Both the position numbers and the translations under genes were made by a program. Positions 18,054 to 26,674 of a stretch of 64,000 nucleotides of DNA are shown piece by piece (positions within the stretch are counted from its first letter, which is position 1; each line of letters opens with the position of its first letter). This DNA is from Methanosarcina acetivorans C2A. Its GTDB lineage: Archaea > Halobacteriota > Methanosarcinia > Methanosarcinales > Methanosarcinaceae. The stretch is taken from assembly GCF_000007345.1 (NCBI RefSeq), contig NC_003552.1, positions 5,332,001-5,396,000 of the forward strand, written 5' to 3'. The notes under the pieces are model-generated. The model ran no database searches, was not told the origin of the DNA, and worked only from the letters and a program-made list of their open reading frames with translations.

Positions 18054-18179
18054 CCTATCCGAAAAGTGTTGTGACCTGCTGTAACTTTTACAATTGGCAA
18101 TATGCACAACTTAACTGATACTCGATATTATGACCTATTGTAACTTCTACAACATGACATTATTGACTTTTCGGATAGG
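18054..18179. mobile_element. 126-bp element with 14-bp perfect terminal inverted repeats (MITE-like)
   Basis: The ends are CCTATCCGAAAAGT (18054-18067) and its exact reverse complement (18166-18179). Inside, a 22-base sequence beginning TGACCTGCTGTAAC (18072-18093) is repeated directly at 18131-18152 with three mismatches. The element has no coding frame, and flanking target-site duplications are not clear. It could be a non-autonomous transposon derivative or a long-stem regulatory element, placed just upstream of the arsR promoter. Confidence 0.5.
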
Positions 18180-18193
18180 TCTTTAGAAAGAGA

Positions 18194-18222
18194 TTAATAT
18201 ATGAACAACTGTTCATACATTA
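18194..18222 (+). promoter_or_regulatory. ArsR/SmtB-type operator overlapping a leaderless promoter
   Basis: TATGAAC-N4-GTTCATA (18200-18217) is a perfect 7-bp palindrome of the TGAACA-N-TGTTCA kind bound by ArsR/SmtB repressors. A TATA-like run TTAATATAT (18194-18202) overlaps its left arm. Initiation about 25 bases downstream would fall at the arsR ATG (18223), so the transcript is probably leaderless. Repressor and TBP would compete for the same site. Confidence 0.75.
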
Positions 18223-18570
18223 ATGCAAGAAAAATGCGATCGTGTCAACCCCGAGCAGATCGAAAACCTGCTGCAGAAAGTCCCTGATCCCGAATATATT
18301 ACCCGGATGTCTGCAGTTTTTCAGGCGCTGCAATCGGATACCCGTCTGAAAATCCTTTTTTTGCTGAGGCAAAAAGAGATGTGCGTCTGCGAACTCGAGC
18401 AGGCCCTTGAAGTCACGCAGTCTGCAGTTTCGCATGGGCTTCGAACCCTCAGGCAGCTTGACCTCGTGAGAGTCAGGCGGGAAGGAAAATTTACGGTTTA
18501 CTATATCGCAGACGAACATGTGCGCACCCTCATCGAGATGTGCCTTGAACATGTGGAGGAAAAAATATGA
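18223..18570 (+). CDS. ArsR/SmtB-family metalloregulator
   Basis: Metal- or metalloid-responsive repressor of 115 residues. A winged helix spans about residues 25-110 (VFQALQSDTRLKILFLLRQKEMCVCELEQALEVTQSAVSHGLRTL in overlapping pieces). The MCVCEL motif at about 53-58 is the CxC ligand pair used by As(III)/Cd(II)/Pb(II)-sensing members. A palindromic operator lies directly upstream. The gene overlaps the permease gene by 4 bases, so it almost certainly controls that exporter. The exact inducer cannot be read from sequence. Confidence 0.92.
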   Translation: MQEKCDRVNPEQIENLLQKVPDPEYITRMSAVFQALQSDTRLKILFLLRQKEMCVCELEQALEVTQSAVSHGLRTLRQLDLVRVRREGKFTVYYIADEHVRTLIEMCLEHVEEKI

Positions 18571-19934
18571 GCTTCGAATTCCTCAACGTCATCCCTACCC
18601 TTTTTTCGGGAATTCTCATAGCCTCCTGGAAAATTTTTGTGGAAGCTGCCCCTTACCTCATTTTCGGTTTCGGCGCTGCAGGAGTCCTCAATGTAATTGT
18701 GCCTGACCAGAAAATTGTGGACTACCTCGGAAGCTCGGCAGGAAAAGTCCGTTCCGTTATCAACGCCTCCCTGGCAGGGTTACCCCTTCCCCTCTGTTCC
18801 TGCGGGGTGATCCCTGCAGCCATGTCGATAAGGAAAAGGGGAGCAAACAGAGGCGCAACCCTGTCCTTTCTGATTTCGACTCCTCAGACCGGAGTGGATT
18901 CCATTGCGATCACCTATGCTCTCCTCGACCCTCTGATGACTATTTTTCGTCCGCTTGCAACTCTTATAACTGCCCTTCTTGCAGGACTTGCCGACAATCT
19001 CCTGATAGGTGAAGAAATCGAGAAAAAAGGAAGCAAAAAACAGGAAAATGCTGGAAAAAAAACAGAAATAGTTGCAGTTTCGACCCTCGTGGGGGTATCG
19101 GCAGCCGGAAGCAAATGCAGCTCCTCTTCCTGTGGCTGTAACGCAGCTGAAGCCCCGGTAACAGGAAAAAAAGAGCTGTCTGCCCTGAATACTGTGCCTT
19201 CAAAAGCCATGCCTCTGGAATTGAAGGCAGAATCTGTGAAGGGTGCCCTACCTCTCACCCCCTCCCCGGCAACACAGGCACCTGAAAGTAAAACTTCTTT
19301 ATGCAGCTGCGGACACTGCGGGCAGGAGAAAAAGGAAACAGGCTCTGAGGGAAGAAGTAAAAGGTCATTAAAAGAGCATGTTCTGAGAGGGCTGAAATAT
19401 GCCTACATCGAACTTCCCGGAGACATCGCGAAGTGGATGCTGATTGGAATCCTGCTTGCAGGGACAATTTCCTATGCTGTCCCGGAAACCCTGATTCAGG
19501 AATACCTGGGGGGAGGGCTAGGGTCAATGCTGGTCATGCTTGTAGTGGGCATTCCACTTTATATCTGCGCTACAGCTTCGACCCCTCTTGCCGCAAGCCT
19601 CGTAGCCAAAGGGATGAGCCCTGGCACAGCTTTTGTTTTCCTCCTTGCAGGCCCTGCAACCAATGCGGCAACCATAACCATGGTCGTCCGGTTCCTCGGA
19701 AAACGCTCGGCAGCCCTCTACCTCGGAGTGATCTCCCTGTGCGCCCTTGGAGCAGGAATCCTGCTTGACTGGCTTTACCTTAAGCTGGGAGTCAGTGCAA
19801 CTGCAACGCTGGGAAGTGCAGGAGAATTACTTCCTGAAGGCATCAAGATCGGTTTTGCAGCCTTCCTGCTCCCTCTAATGCTGTACGGAAGCTTCCGCAG
19901 GGGGCAAGAGTGCGGCTGTACAGAATGCCATTAA
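18567..19934 (+). CDS. Cysteine-rich PF03773 (ArsP/DUF318-type) metal(loid) efflux permease
   Basis: Membrane permease of 455 residues with two blocks of helices separated by a long hydrophilic loop. The first block carries AGLPLPLCSCGVIPAA (about 72-87), the hallmark CSCGVIP of the group that includes proposed Cu/Zn efflux members and, more distantly, ArsP. The second block has the matching ICATASTPLAASLVAKGMSP. The loop, about residues 150-270, contains two cysteine clusters, KCSSSSCGCN and SLCSCGHCGQ, which look like metal-binding sites; the protein ends ECGCTECH. It is co-transcribed with the ArsR repressor. Substrate is unknown; soft metals or arsenicals are likely. Confidence 0.85.
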   Translation: MSFEFLNVIPTLFSGILIASWKIFVEAAPYLIFGFGAAGVLNVIVPDQKIVDYLGSSAGKVRSVINASLAGLPLPLCSCGVIPAAMSIRKRGANRGATLSFLISTPQTGVDSIAITYALLDPLMTIFRPLATLITALLAGLADNLLIGEEIEKKGSKKQENAGKKTEIVAVSTLVGVSAAGSKCSSSSCGCNAAEAPVTGKKELSALNTVPSKAMPLELKAESVKGALPLTPSPATQAPESKTSLCSCGHCGQEKKETGSEGRSKRSLKEHVLRGLKYAYIELPGDIAKWMLIGILLAGTISYAVPETLIQEYLGGGLGSMLVMLVVGIPLYICATASTPLAASLVAKGMSPGTAFVFLLAGPATNAATITMVVRFLGKRSAALYLGVISLCALGAGILLDWLYLKLGVSATATLGSAGELLPEGIKIGFAAFLLPLMLYGSFRRGQECGCTECH

Positions 19935-20028
19935 AAGGAGATAACGGAAAGAAATCGAAGAGAAAATAATGAAAAATGCAGGATAAGTACCAGAATAATA
20001 TAAATCCTCAGAAATAGAATATATCATT

Positions 20029-20580
20029 ATGCAGGAAAATCCCGAGTTTGAGGAAAAAAAGGAACCGAAAGAGAGTGATTTCAAGGCCCCAGGGGAACTT
20101 GAAACCGGCTATACGGAGAAATCATGGGAAAAACCTGAAAAAACAATGGAAGAAAAAGAAGCCGGCATAGAGCCTACTCCCCAGGAAAGAATAGAACCGA
20201 AAGAAAGCGATTTCAAGGCTCCGGGAGAACTTGAAACCGGCTATACGGAGAAATCATGGGAAAAACCTGAGAAAACAGAGGAAGAAAAAGAAGCAGGAAA
20301 AGAGACTGGAGAAGAAGCAGGAAAAGAGACCGGCGAGGAAGAACGCACGGTTTATACAATGAAAAAGCGCCTGACAAAAAGTAAGAGCGACCGCATGCTC
20401 TTTGGAGTCTGCGGCGGGCTTGGGAAGTACTTCGGGATTGACCCGACTTTTGTAAGGCTACTCTTTGTGCTCCTTGCCTTTGTAAACGGGATCGGAATCG
20501 TCCTATATATTATTCTGGCAATAATCATGCCCTCGGAAGAGAGCGTTCAGATGGTGCCCGAAACTCGGAAGAGCAGCTAA
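20029..20580 (+). CDS. PspC-domain membrane protein with duplicated acidic N-terminal repeat
   Basis: A 183-residue protein. Residues about 1-115 are hydrophilic and hold two near-identical copies of a roughly 28-residue unit (EPKESDFKAPGELETGYTEK and following, at about 12-39 and 57-84), then two short KETGEE units. The C-terminal part, about 120-172, is a PspC domain: RMLFGVCGGLGKYFGIDP followed by a strongly hydrophobic span ending AIIMPSEE. PspC proteins sit in the cytoplasmic membrane and in bacteria link to membrane-stress responses; the archaeal role is not established. It is a monocistronic gene downstream of the metal permease. The DNA repeats also match closely, indicating recent duplication. 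Confidence 0.8.
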   Translation: MQENPEFEEKKEPKESDFKAPGELETGYTEKSWEKPEKTMEEKEAGIEPTPQERIEPKESDFKAPGELETGYTEKSWEKPEKTEEEKEAGKETGEEAGKETGEEERTVYTMKKRLTKSKSDRMLFGVCGGLGKYFGIDPTFVRLLFVLLAFVNGIGIVLYIILAIIMPSEESVQMVPETRKSS

Positions 20581-20666
20581 GGAAAAGACTCAGACAAAAG
20601 AATGGAAAACAGCATTTTGAGAGACTACATTATGCCGGGAATTTATATATCTTCAGTTCCGGCAGA

Positions 20667-21314
20667 TTATTTTTTCTTTGTCTTAAATCTGACAGTATAG
20701 TGCCAGAGGTTTCCTTCAACTTTATCCAGGATAAGGCCAGCTTCTTCGCCTAACCTGATAGTAGTAGACTTTAAAGGGTAATCAGGATCAGGTAAAAATT
20801 CAGTTACTGCAAGAATTCCACCAGGTTTCAGAACTCTTTTTATCTCCTTTAAAACCTTATTCTTATCAGGAATTTCCTGAATAACTGTTATTGCATATAC
20901 CAGATCGAATGAGTTATCATCAAAAGGCAGATTATGCGCATCTCCTTTTATAAGCTTGATGTTCCTGATATCTCTGTTTTCTGGTCTTGATAGTTTCTCC
21001 TTTAACTGCATTAACATTCCTGGTTGAATATCAAGAGCATATACTTCTCCTTTAATTCCAACAGTCCTTGCAACGAAAGTTGTAAACGCTCCACTTCCGC
21101 ATCCAACCTCCAGAACATGCATTCCTTCTTTTATCCCACTTCGATCTATCAATTTATCAGGGGACTGCAATTTTCGTCTAAAATCGCTATCTAAGAAACG
21201 TCCCATAAATGGTGGGGGTGAAAGTTTATAAAATCTTTTTATAATTCTTATTGCAATTTGCAATAAAACAAAAAGACCTGAAATTATCAGTAAAATCCTC
21301 GTAAATACCCGCAT
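20667..21314 (-). CDS. Class I SAM-dependent methyltransferase with N-terminal membrane anchor
   Basis: Methyltransferase of 215 residues in the UbiE/COG2226-like group. Residues about 3-24 form a hydrophobic anchor (ILLIISGLFVLLQIAI). The SAM-binding motif I is VLEVGCGSGAFTT at about 68-80; motif II is YALDIQPGML; the post-motif KGDAHNLPFDDNSFDLVYA is typical. The substrate is unknown; a membrane lipid or quinone-like compound is possible given the anchor, but this is inference. It is convergent with the PspC gene and next to a decayed exporter. Base composition is a little more AT-rich than the core genes. Confidence 0.85.
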   Translation of the reverse strand: MRVFTRILLIISGLFVLLQIAIRIIKRFYKLSPPPFMGRFLDSDFRRKLQSPDKLIDRSGIKEGMHVLEVGCGSGAFTTFVARTVGIKGEVYALDIQPGMLMQLKEKLSRPENRDIRNIKLIKGDAHNLPFDDNSFDLVYAITVIQEIPDKNKVLKEIKRVLKPGGILAVTEFLPDPDYPLKSTTIRLGEEAGLILDKVEGNLWHYTVRFKTKKK

Positions 21315-21599
21315 ATTTAACCACCTTTATAGTATCAGCAGTCGCGATTTTCCTTACTTCTGAAACCCGTTTTTAAAACCGTTTTTTACAATGAAGTATA
21401 ATCAAAAAAGACATTGAAGATTATGGAATCGGCTTATTATGCAACCAAAAGTGACTCCATGTTTGATTTGAAAACGGCCGGGTTGTTGGGTACGCCTTGA
21501 TAATTTAGCGTCATTATCATAATAACTTTACCTGCTATCCGAATTTCAGAATATAACCAAAAAATCATGAAATTGGCTGTAATGAAGGCTTTTCCTGTG

Positions 21600-21880
21600 A
21601 ATTATTAACAAAAGGAATTGTAGAATCAGGAACATTAGAAGATTTACGGCATTTAACCCGAACTACGGTTACTGCAGATTTTGCTAATTAAAATATTGAT
21701 TTGTATATGCCGCCTGATGTATACGATATATAAGAAAGGAGAAAAATGGAGATTTTCAGTGGGCGCCAGTGCTATGGAGAAGGTTATACGCACCCTGACC
21801 CCTTTGATCTGAAATCCCTGAAAGCGGAGCCAGCTACCCTGGAAGAATTGTCTATGCGTCATTACGGCGATGAATCAAAG
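21600..21880 (+). pseudogene. Remnant of an ABC drug-exporter ATPase (C-terminal part)
   Basis: Short in-frame pieces match the C-terminal end of daunorubicin-type ABC ATPases. GIVESGTLEDLRHLTRTTVTADFAN (in overlapping parts, about 21615-21690) is followed after stops by LKAEPATLEELSMRHYGDE (about 21825-21875), the conserved end of that family. No Walker motifs survive upstream. Several stops and frame changes lie between the pieces, so this is a dead gene. Confidence 0.65.
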
Positions 21881-21888
21881 GAAGCACT

Positions 21889-22340
21889 TCAAGGTGAAGA
21901 TGAAAGAAAGCAACTTCACTGGTATGGGAGTTGTTCTCCGTATGTTACTGCGCCGGGATCGTTTTGTATTGCCCGTCTGAACACTGCTTCCTCTGCTGAT
22001 TTATGCCGGGTTGCTTGTTTCCTTTTTGTGAATAAGTAGAGGTTTCGACACTGCCGGGTTCTTGGATGGTGAGATTAACCATTGCGGTCGCAGTTGGTTT
22101 TTTGTGGGAATCGGCTTATTAGCGGCATAACTTTATGAAGATACCGGAAGCACCCTGGAGGTTGTGTTTGTTTATTATTTGCCAGTCTTATTCCCATGGT
22201 ATTGAGTAATTTCCCATCGGTTTATCGTATGCTATTTCACCCCGCCGGGATTTAGAGGCAGGACTGTTCCAATCTAAGCCTTGCCCGGCTGAAGCAGCTC
22301 CTTGTCTGAGCAGCCCACCTGGGTTGACCTGGCGACAGCA
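21889..22340 (+). pseudogene. Remnant of an ABC-2 exporter permease (N-terminal part)
   Basis: An ATG at about 21900 opens MKESNFTGMGVVLRMLLRRD and continues as a membrane-entry segment like the N-terminus of polyketide-antibiotic exporter permeases. It is broken by a stop after FVLPV; the frame resumes as TLLPLLIYAGLLVSFL. Further degraded fragments such as FPSVYRMLFHPAGI are seen to about 22250. It follows the ATPase remnant in the expected order, so a whole exporter operon has decayed here. Confidence 0.55.
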
Positions 22341-22605
22341 TAAAAATACGAGAATAAGCCGGACTATAGGTATGATTTTCGTTGGCGGTTCAGTAAGGCA
22401 TACGTTGTTTAAAGAGACATTATTTTAAAGAGAAGTGCAGCACAGACTTCGGGAAAAAGCGGTAGCGACGAAGGGAACAATTGCTGAAAAAGGAACAAAT
22501 ATGATTGAAAGTTGTGGGAATTTCAATAAAAAGTACAGGAACTTTAGGAAGAAAGTCAGGATTAATTTACCAAAGATTAGTCAAAAGTAGGCAAGAGGAA
22601 TAAAG

Positions 22606-22680
22606 CGGGCTCGAAGGGATTTGAACCCCCGACGTCTGGGTTAGAAGCCCAGCGCTATATCCTGGCTAAGCCACGAGCCC
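22606..22680 (-). tRNA. tRNA-Arg (anticodon TCT)
   Basis: On the minus strand the acceptor arms GGGCTCG and CGAGCCC pair, with discriminator G. The anticodon stem CTGGG/CCCAG encloses loop CTTCTAA, giving anticodon TCT, which reads AGA. The T-arm GGGGG-TTCAAAT-CCCTT is shared with the tRNA-Arg at 14020. CCA is not encoded. Confidence 0.95.
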
Positions 22681-23027
22681 TGGTTGCTTATTCTACTGCG
22701 GAATACGAAATGCGTCTTCTAAGATAAAAGCCTTTTGTATGAACGTATTACTTGGGGCGGTATAAAATCTTAAAATATTTATGTGGAAGCGGAATTGTAA
22801 TATATATTCAATACCTACCCGCTTTACTTGGAGTGTTTTTTAAAAATCTCAGTATGGCAACTCTCCCTGAGTTAGGAGTATATTTAAATGCTCTGTATAG
22901 AGCTTACATACCGCGAAGAGTGAAAAAGTAAAATGGGCTATTCGCTTGTAGATTAAAGACTGTACTGGATCGAAAGCGCCAGTTAAGTATTCAACAGGCA
23001 ATCAAAAATTGAAAGGATGATTTGCAA
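22681..23027. other. Intergenic region upstream of ilvE
   Basis: About 350 bases between tRNA-Arg and ilvE. It contains a TATA-like run at about 22797-22812 and a short palindrome GCTCTGTATAGAGC near 22890-22903 that may fold in the leader. No reading frame or RNA gene is recognised. Confidence 0.35.
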
Positions 23028-23906
23028 ATGAGTGATTTACTGATTTATTTAAACGGGAAATTTGTCCCCAAAGACGAAGCCAAAGTTTCGGTCTATGACC
23101 ACGGCTTCCTTTACGGAGACGGTGTGTTCGAAGGCATAAGGGCATACAACGGACGTGTCTTCAAGTTAAAGGAGCACGTTGACAGGCTTTATGACTCGGC
23201 AAAAGCAATCGCAATGGACATACCCGTCACAAGAGAGGAAATGACCGAAATAATCCTTGAGGCCCTCAGGAAAAACAACCTCAAAGATGCTTACATCCGT
23301 CCCATCGTCTCAAGAGGAATCGGCGACCTCGGGCTTGACCCCCGTAAGTGCGGGAAACCAAGTGTCATCGTTATTGCCCAGGGCTGGGGGGCCATGTACG
23401 GAGACCTTTACGAAGTAGGGCTTACCGGAGTTAGCGTCTGTGTCCGGAGAAATGCCCCGGATGCCCTGTCCCCGAACATCAAGTCCCTGAACTATCTCAA
23501 CAACATCCTCGCAAAGATAGAAGCCAACGAGAAGGGAGGAGACGAAGCTATTTTCCTTGACCATAACGGGTTTGTCTGCGAGGGCTCGGGAGACAACATC
23601 TTCGTCGTCAAGGACGACAGGGTCCTGACCCCCTTCACAATAAGCAACCTGAAAGGTATAACAAGGGCCACAGCCATCGAACTTCTGGACGAAATGGGAT
23701 ACAAGGTTATCGAATCAAACCTCGGCCTGTTTGACCTTTACACAGCAGATGAGATCTTTGTCACAGGAACTGCAGCCGAATCGGCCCCCGTGACCAGACT
23801 TGACGGAAGAGTCATAGGTACAGGCAAACCCGGGCCTCTCACAATGAAAATGGTTGAAGCCTTTGCGAAAATAACCCAGAGCACGGGAACACAAATTTAT
23901 AAATAA
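23028..23906 (+). CDS. ilvE: Branched-chain amino acid aminotransferase
   Basis: PLP-dependent class IV transaminase converting 2-oxo acids to Val, Leu and Ile with glutamate as donor. About 292 residues. The N-terminal [18 protein letters not shown] is diagnostic. The catalytic lysine lies in [11 protein letters not shown] at about residue 156. [10 protein letters not shown] and the phosphate-binding [11 protein letters not shown] complete the fold-type IV motif set. The ATG at 23028 is preferred over an in-frame TTG at 23022 because AAAGGATG lies about 9 bases upstream. It stands alone, with a hairpin terminator just past its end. Other family members (D-amino-acid transaminase, ADC lyase) are less likely given length and motifs. 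Confidence 0.95.
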   Translation: MSDLLIYLNGKFVPKDEAKVSVYDHGFLYGDGVFEGIRAYNGRVFKLKEHVDRLYDSAKAIAMDIPVTREEMTEIILEALRKNNLKDAYIRPIVSRGIGDLGLDPRKCGKPSVIVIAQGWGAMYGDLYEVGLTGVSVCVRRNAPDALSPNIKSLNYLNNILAKIEANEKGGDEAIFLDHNGFVCEGSGDNIFVVKDDRVLTPFTISNLKGITRATAIELLDEMGYKVIESNLGLFDLYTADEIFVTGTAAESAPVTRLDGRVIGTGKPGPLTMKMVEAFAKITQSTGTQIYK

Positions 23907-23955
23907 AAGTGTCTGCTCAAGAAAAGAGCGCAACCCAAGGTAAAAAACGAAAACT

Positions 23956-23985
23956 GCGGGATTTCCCGCCAAAATCTTTTTTGAC
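23956..23985 (+). terminator. Hairpin and T-run after ilvE
   Basis: A perfect 6-bp stem GCGGGA/TCCCGC with a 2-base loop (23956-23969) is followed by CAAAATCTTTTTT. It lies 50 bases past the ilvE stop and is a likely transcription end. The rest of the gap to 24224 shows no gene. Confidence 0.65.
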
Positions 23986-24224
23986 CAGAACCTTTCTCAA
24001 TCAGCCCCACCGGGATCTATTTCTTTCGAGGACCATGGTCCATTATTTCGATGTTTCAGGCCAAACCTTTCGGTCAACCACGTACACTTTTCTCCTGCAC
24101 TCTCCGGCAAAAATTCAGACTGTGAGAGTGATTGCGGATGCAAGAACAGATTGATATGCACCGGAAAATTCTATTAAGGGGAAAATTCCATCTGAAAACC
24201 GATAAGATTACAGGTTTGACTCTC

Positions 24225-26165
24225 ATGAAACGCAAAGAATTTCGGGAACTTGTCCCTGTGGAGGAGGCGCGGAGAATAATAAACCGCCTTCAGATCCGGC
24301 CTGAGAAAGAAAACTCGGCCCTTGAAAACGCTTATGGAAAAATCCTTGCAGAGGATATTGTTACCGAAATTAATGTCCCCCCCTTCTCCAGGGCAACAAT
24401 GGATGGCTATGCGGTCCGGGCAGAAGATACGTATGCCTGCAGTGAAACGGAGCCTGTAAAGCTGAAACTGCTTGGAAATATCCCTGCGGGCTCGGACGTC
24501 AGCTTCAAGGTCTCGGCAGGAGAAATTGTAGAAATTGCGACAGGAGCCCCGATCCCTGAAGGGGCTGATGCTGTGGTTATGGTCGAGTACAGCTCCGAAG
24601 AAAACGGGACTGTGCTCATCTTCAGACCTGTAGCCGGGGGCGAAAATGTCATGAAAGCAGGCTCAGATATCCTGAAAGGAGGAAGAGTGCTGCGCAGGGG
24701 AAGGAAACTGGGCACAAGAGAAATAGGTGTCCTAGCCTCCATAGGAAAAAAAGAAGTCCCCGTACTCAGGCTGCCTGTCGGGATAATTTCAACGGGGAAC
24801 GAGCTCGTCAGTCCTGGAGGAAATCTGGCTCCAGGAAAAGTATACGACGCAAATTCTTATACCCTCTACACAGGAGTTCAGGAATGCGGAGCTTTCTCCC
24901 TGCTTTACGGGGTCGTGAAGGACGACGAAACCGGGATAAGGAAGGCACTTGAAACTGCAGTTTCGGAGTGTGCCCTGATCCTGACTTCAGGCAGCACGTC
25001 CTCCGGGACAGGGGATGTGATGTACCGGATAATAGACGAAGTCGGAGAAACCCTTGCTCACGGGATCAACATAAAACCGGGAAAACCCGTGGTCATAGGC
25101 ATTATAAAAGGAGTCCCGATTATCGGGCTTCCCGGAAACCCTTCATCTGCCTTAATGATCTTCAATGAATTTGTGGCACCTTTTCTGAGAAAAGCCCTCG
25201 GAGCAGAGGCAGGAGTACGAAGAACGGAAACTGGGATTCTGGGTACGGTCCTCCGCTCCGAAGGGAGGCAGCAGCTCCTTCCCGTAGGCCTGGTCCGGGG
25301 ACGGGTTTATCCTGCAGACCGGGGTTCAGGGGCCATAACCTCTCTTTCCGAAGCCGACGGCTTTATAGAAATCCCACCTGAGACCGAGTATATGGAAGCC
25401 GGAACGGCCGTGGAAGTGACCCTTTTTGGAGAGGTTGAAAAGCCAGACCTGCTCATAGCAGGAGGGTTCTGCCCAGGGCTTGACGTCCTGGAAGACCTTA
25501 GCGGACTTCGGTTCAGGACCCTTTACACCGGCTCAAGCGGGGGTTTCAGTGCAATTGCCGCAGGCACGGCAGATATCGCAGGCGTGAATATGCCCTCAAA
25601 GCGCCCGGAAAACCGGAGAGAAAGCCTTCCAGGTGAAATCCGGTACAATGCTCCGACGATAGAGAATATGGGGCTTTCGGAAGTCGTGCTTGTCAAAGGA
25701 TACAGGCGAGAAATGGGGCTCCTTGTTCAGCAGGACAGCCCGGTTTCCGGACTTGAAGCCCTGCCCGGCAAAAGGCTGATCAATCGAAATAGGGGTTCGG
25801 GCACAAGAGCTCTTCTTGAGCTGAAAATAGAGGAACTGGCAGAGAAAAAAGGGATAAGCAAAAAGGAGTTTACGGACTCAATCCCTGGATACGGTTCCGG
25901 AGCGAAATCCGAAGTTTCGGTCTGCGAGGCTGTGCTTTCAGGAAAGGTTGATGCCGGAGTGGGCTTAAGGAACTGTGCGGAAAGAAACGGCCTGAAATTC
26001 GTGAAATTTGCAGAAGAAGAATACGACTTCCTTATCAGAAAAGAGGTTCTTGACGTCCCTGAAGTGCGAAAATTCCTGAAAACTCTCAGCTCCGCAGAAT
26101 TTGCCTCAAAGCTTCCGGCAGGGCTGCAGGTCTATGAGAGAACCGGGGAGATTATTTCCTACTGA
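24225..26165 (+). CDS. MoeA-type molybdopterin molybdenumtransferase fused to a PBP-like domain
   Basis: Inserts molybdenum or tungsten into adenylylated molybdopterin during cofactor synthesis. The start at ATG 24225 (MKRKEFRELVPVEEA) matches MoeA N-termini; the frame is open further upstream to 24132 but that extension is not family-like. Residues 1-400 are MoeA: NVPPFSRATMDGYAVRAEDT, IATGAPIPEGADAVVMVE, ISTGNEL, TSGSTSSGTGDV and GLPGNPSSA. Residues about 420-640 form a periplasmic-binding-protein-like domain (DLLIAGGFCPGLDVLEDL... GTADIAGVNMP... NRNRGSGTRALL), as in archaeal MoeA fusions with the ModA/PBP_like fold, perhaps sensing molybdate. No other molybdopterin gene is adjacent. Confidence 0.9.
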   Translation: MKRKEFRELVPVEEARRIINRLQIRPEKENSALENAYGKILAEDIVTEINVPPFSRATMDGYAVRAEDTYACSETEPVKLKLLGNIPAGSDVSFKVSAGEIVEIATGAPIPEGADAVVMVEYSSEENGTVLIFRPVAGGENVMKAGSDILKGGRVLRRGRKLGTREIGVLASIGKKEVPVLRLPVGIISTGNELVSPGGNLAPGKVYDANSYTLYTGVQECGAFSLLYGVVKDDETGIRKALETAVSECALILTSGSTSSGTGDVMYRIIDEVGETLAHGINIKPGKPVVIGIIKGVPIIGLPGNPSSALMIFNEFVAPFLRKALGAEAGVRRTETGILGTVLRSEGRQQLLPVGLVRGRVYPADRGSGAITSLSEADGFIEIPPETEYMEAGTAVEVTLFGEVEKPDLLIAGGFCPGLDVLEDLSGLRFRTLYTGSSGGFSAIAAGTADIAGVNMPSKRPENRRESLPGEIRYNAPTIENMGLSEVVLVKGYRREMGLLVQQDSPVSGLEALPGKRLINRNRGSGTRALLELKIEELAEKKGISKKEFTDSIPGYGSGAKSEVSVCEAVLSGKVDAGVGLRNCAERNGLKFVKFAEEEYDFLIRKEVLDVPEVRKFLKTLSSAEFASKLPAGLQVYERTGEIISY

Positions 26166-26674
26166 GGGAACTGTCTGCCAAATCTAAAAATTAAACGGGC
26201 TTCCCGGTTCATTCCTTTCTTTTTTGAGAACATACTCCCATGTTCTTCCTTGCATTCCAGAGGTATCATAATTCCGGCAGGCTGTCAGAACTTCAAAGAA
26301 AATAAAACTGCCCTGGAGCAAAACCCGGTTATGGTAAACCTTTTCTCAGAAACTTAATTTCCAAAAATATATCCGTCTTTTTATTCATTGAATTTATAAA
26401 AAAATATTGCGGAAAAAGCTCCGGAATTTTAATTAGCAGGATTCAGGAGTTGTATCCAAGAAAAACAATCGAGTACAGGCTTTTCCGAAGGATACCGGAC
26501 ACTGACTTTACAGGGAAGTACTGCCCGGTTATAGGGTTAAGTCACAAATACAGCCAGAGGAATGAAAAAGTTCAGAAAACAGTAAAAAAGAAGAAAGACA
26601 GCAAAAAAGAGAACTAAGAATCGAGAAAGGGAACCAAAAATCGAGAAAAGAATTTGATAAGGGGGACTCGATAT
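26166..26674. other. Intergenic region, no gene seen
   Basis: About 500 bases between the MoeA fusion and the next small gene. The stretch is AT-rich, with A-rich runs at 26570-26650. No convincing frame, repeat or RNA structure was found. Confidence 0.4.

Noticed and set aside
21746-22039. Open plus-strand frame of 97 codons with a good ribosome-binding site
   Set aside because: It joins the ATPase remnant to an out-of-phase reading of the permease remnant, so it is read here as a pseudogene by-product.
22890-22903. Palindrome GCTCTGTATAGAGC as an operator
   Set aside because: Too short and not linked to any regulator family I recognise; kept only as a note in the intergenic entry.
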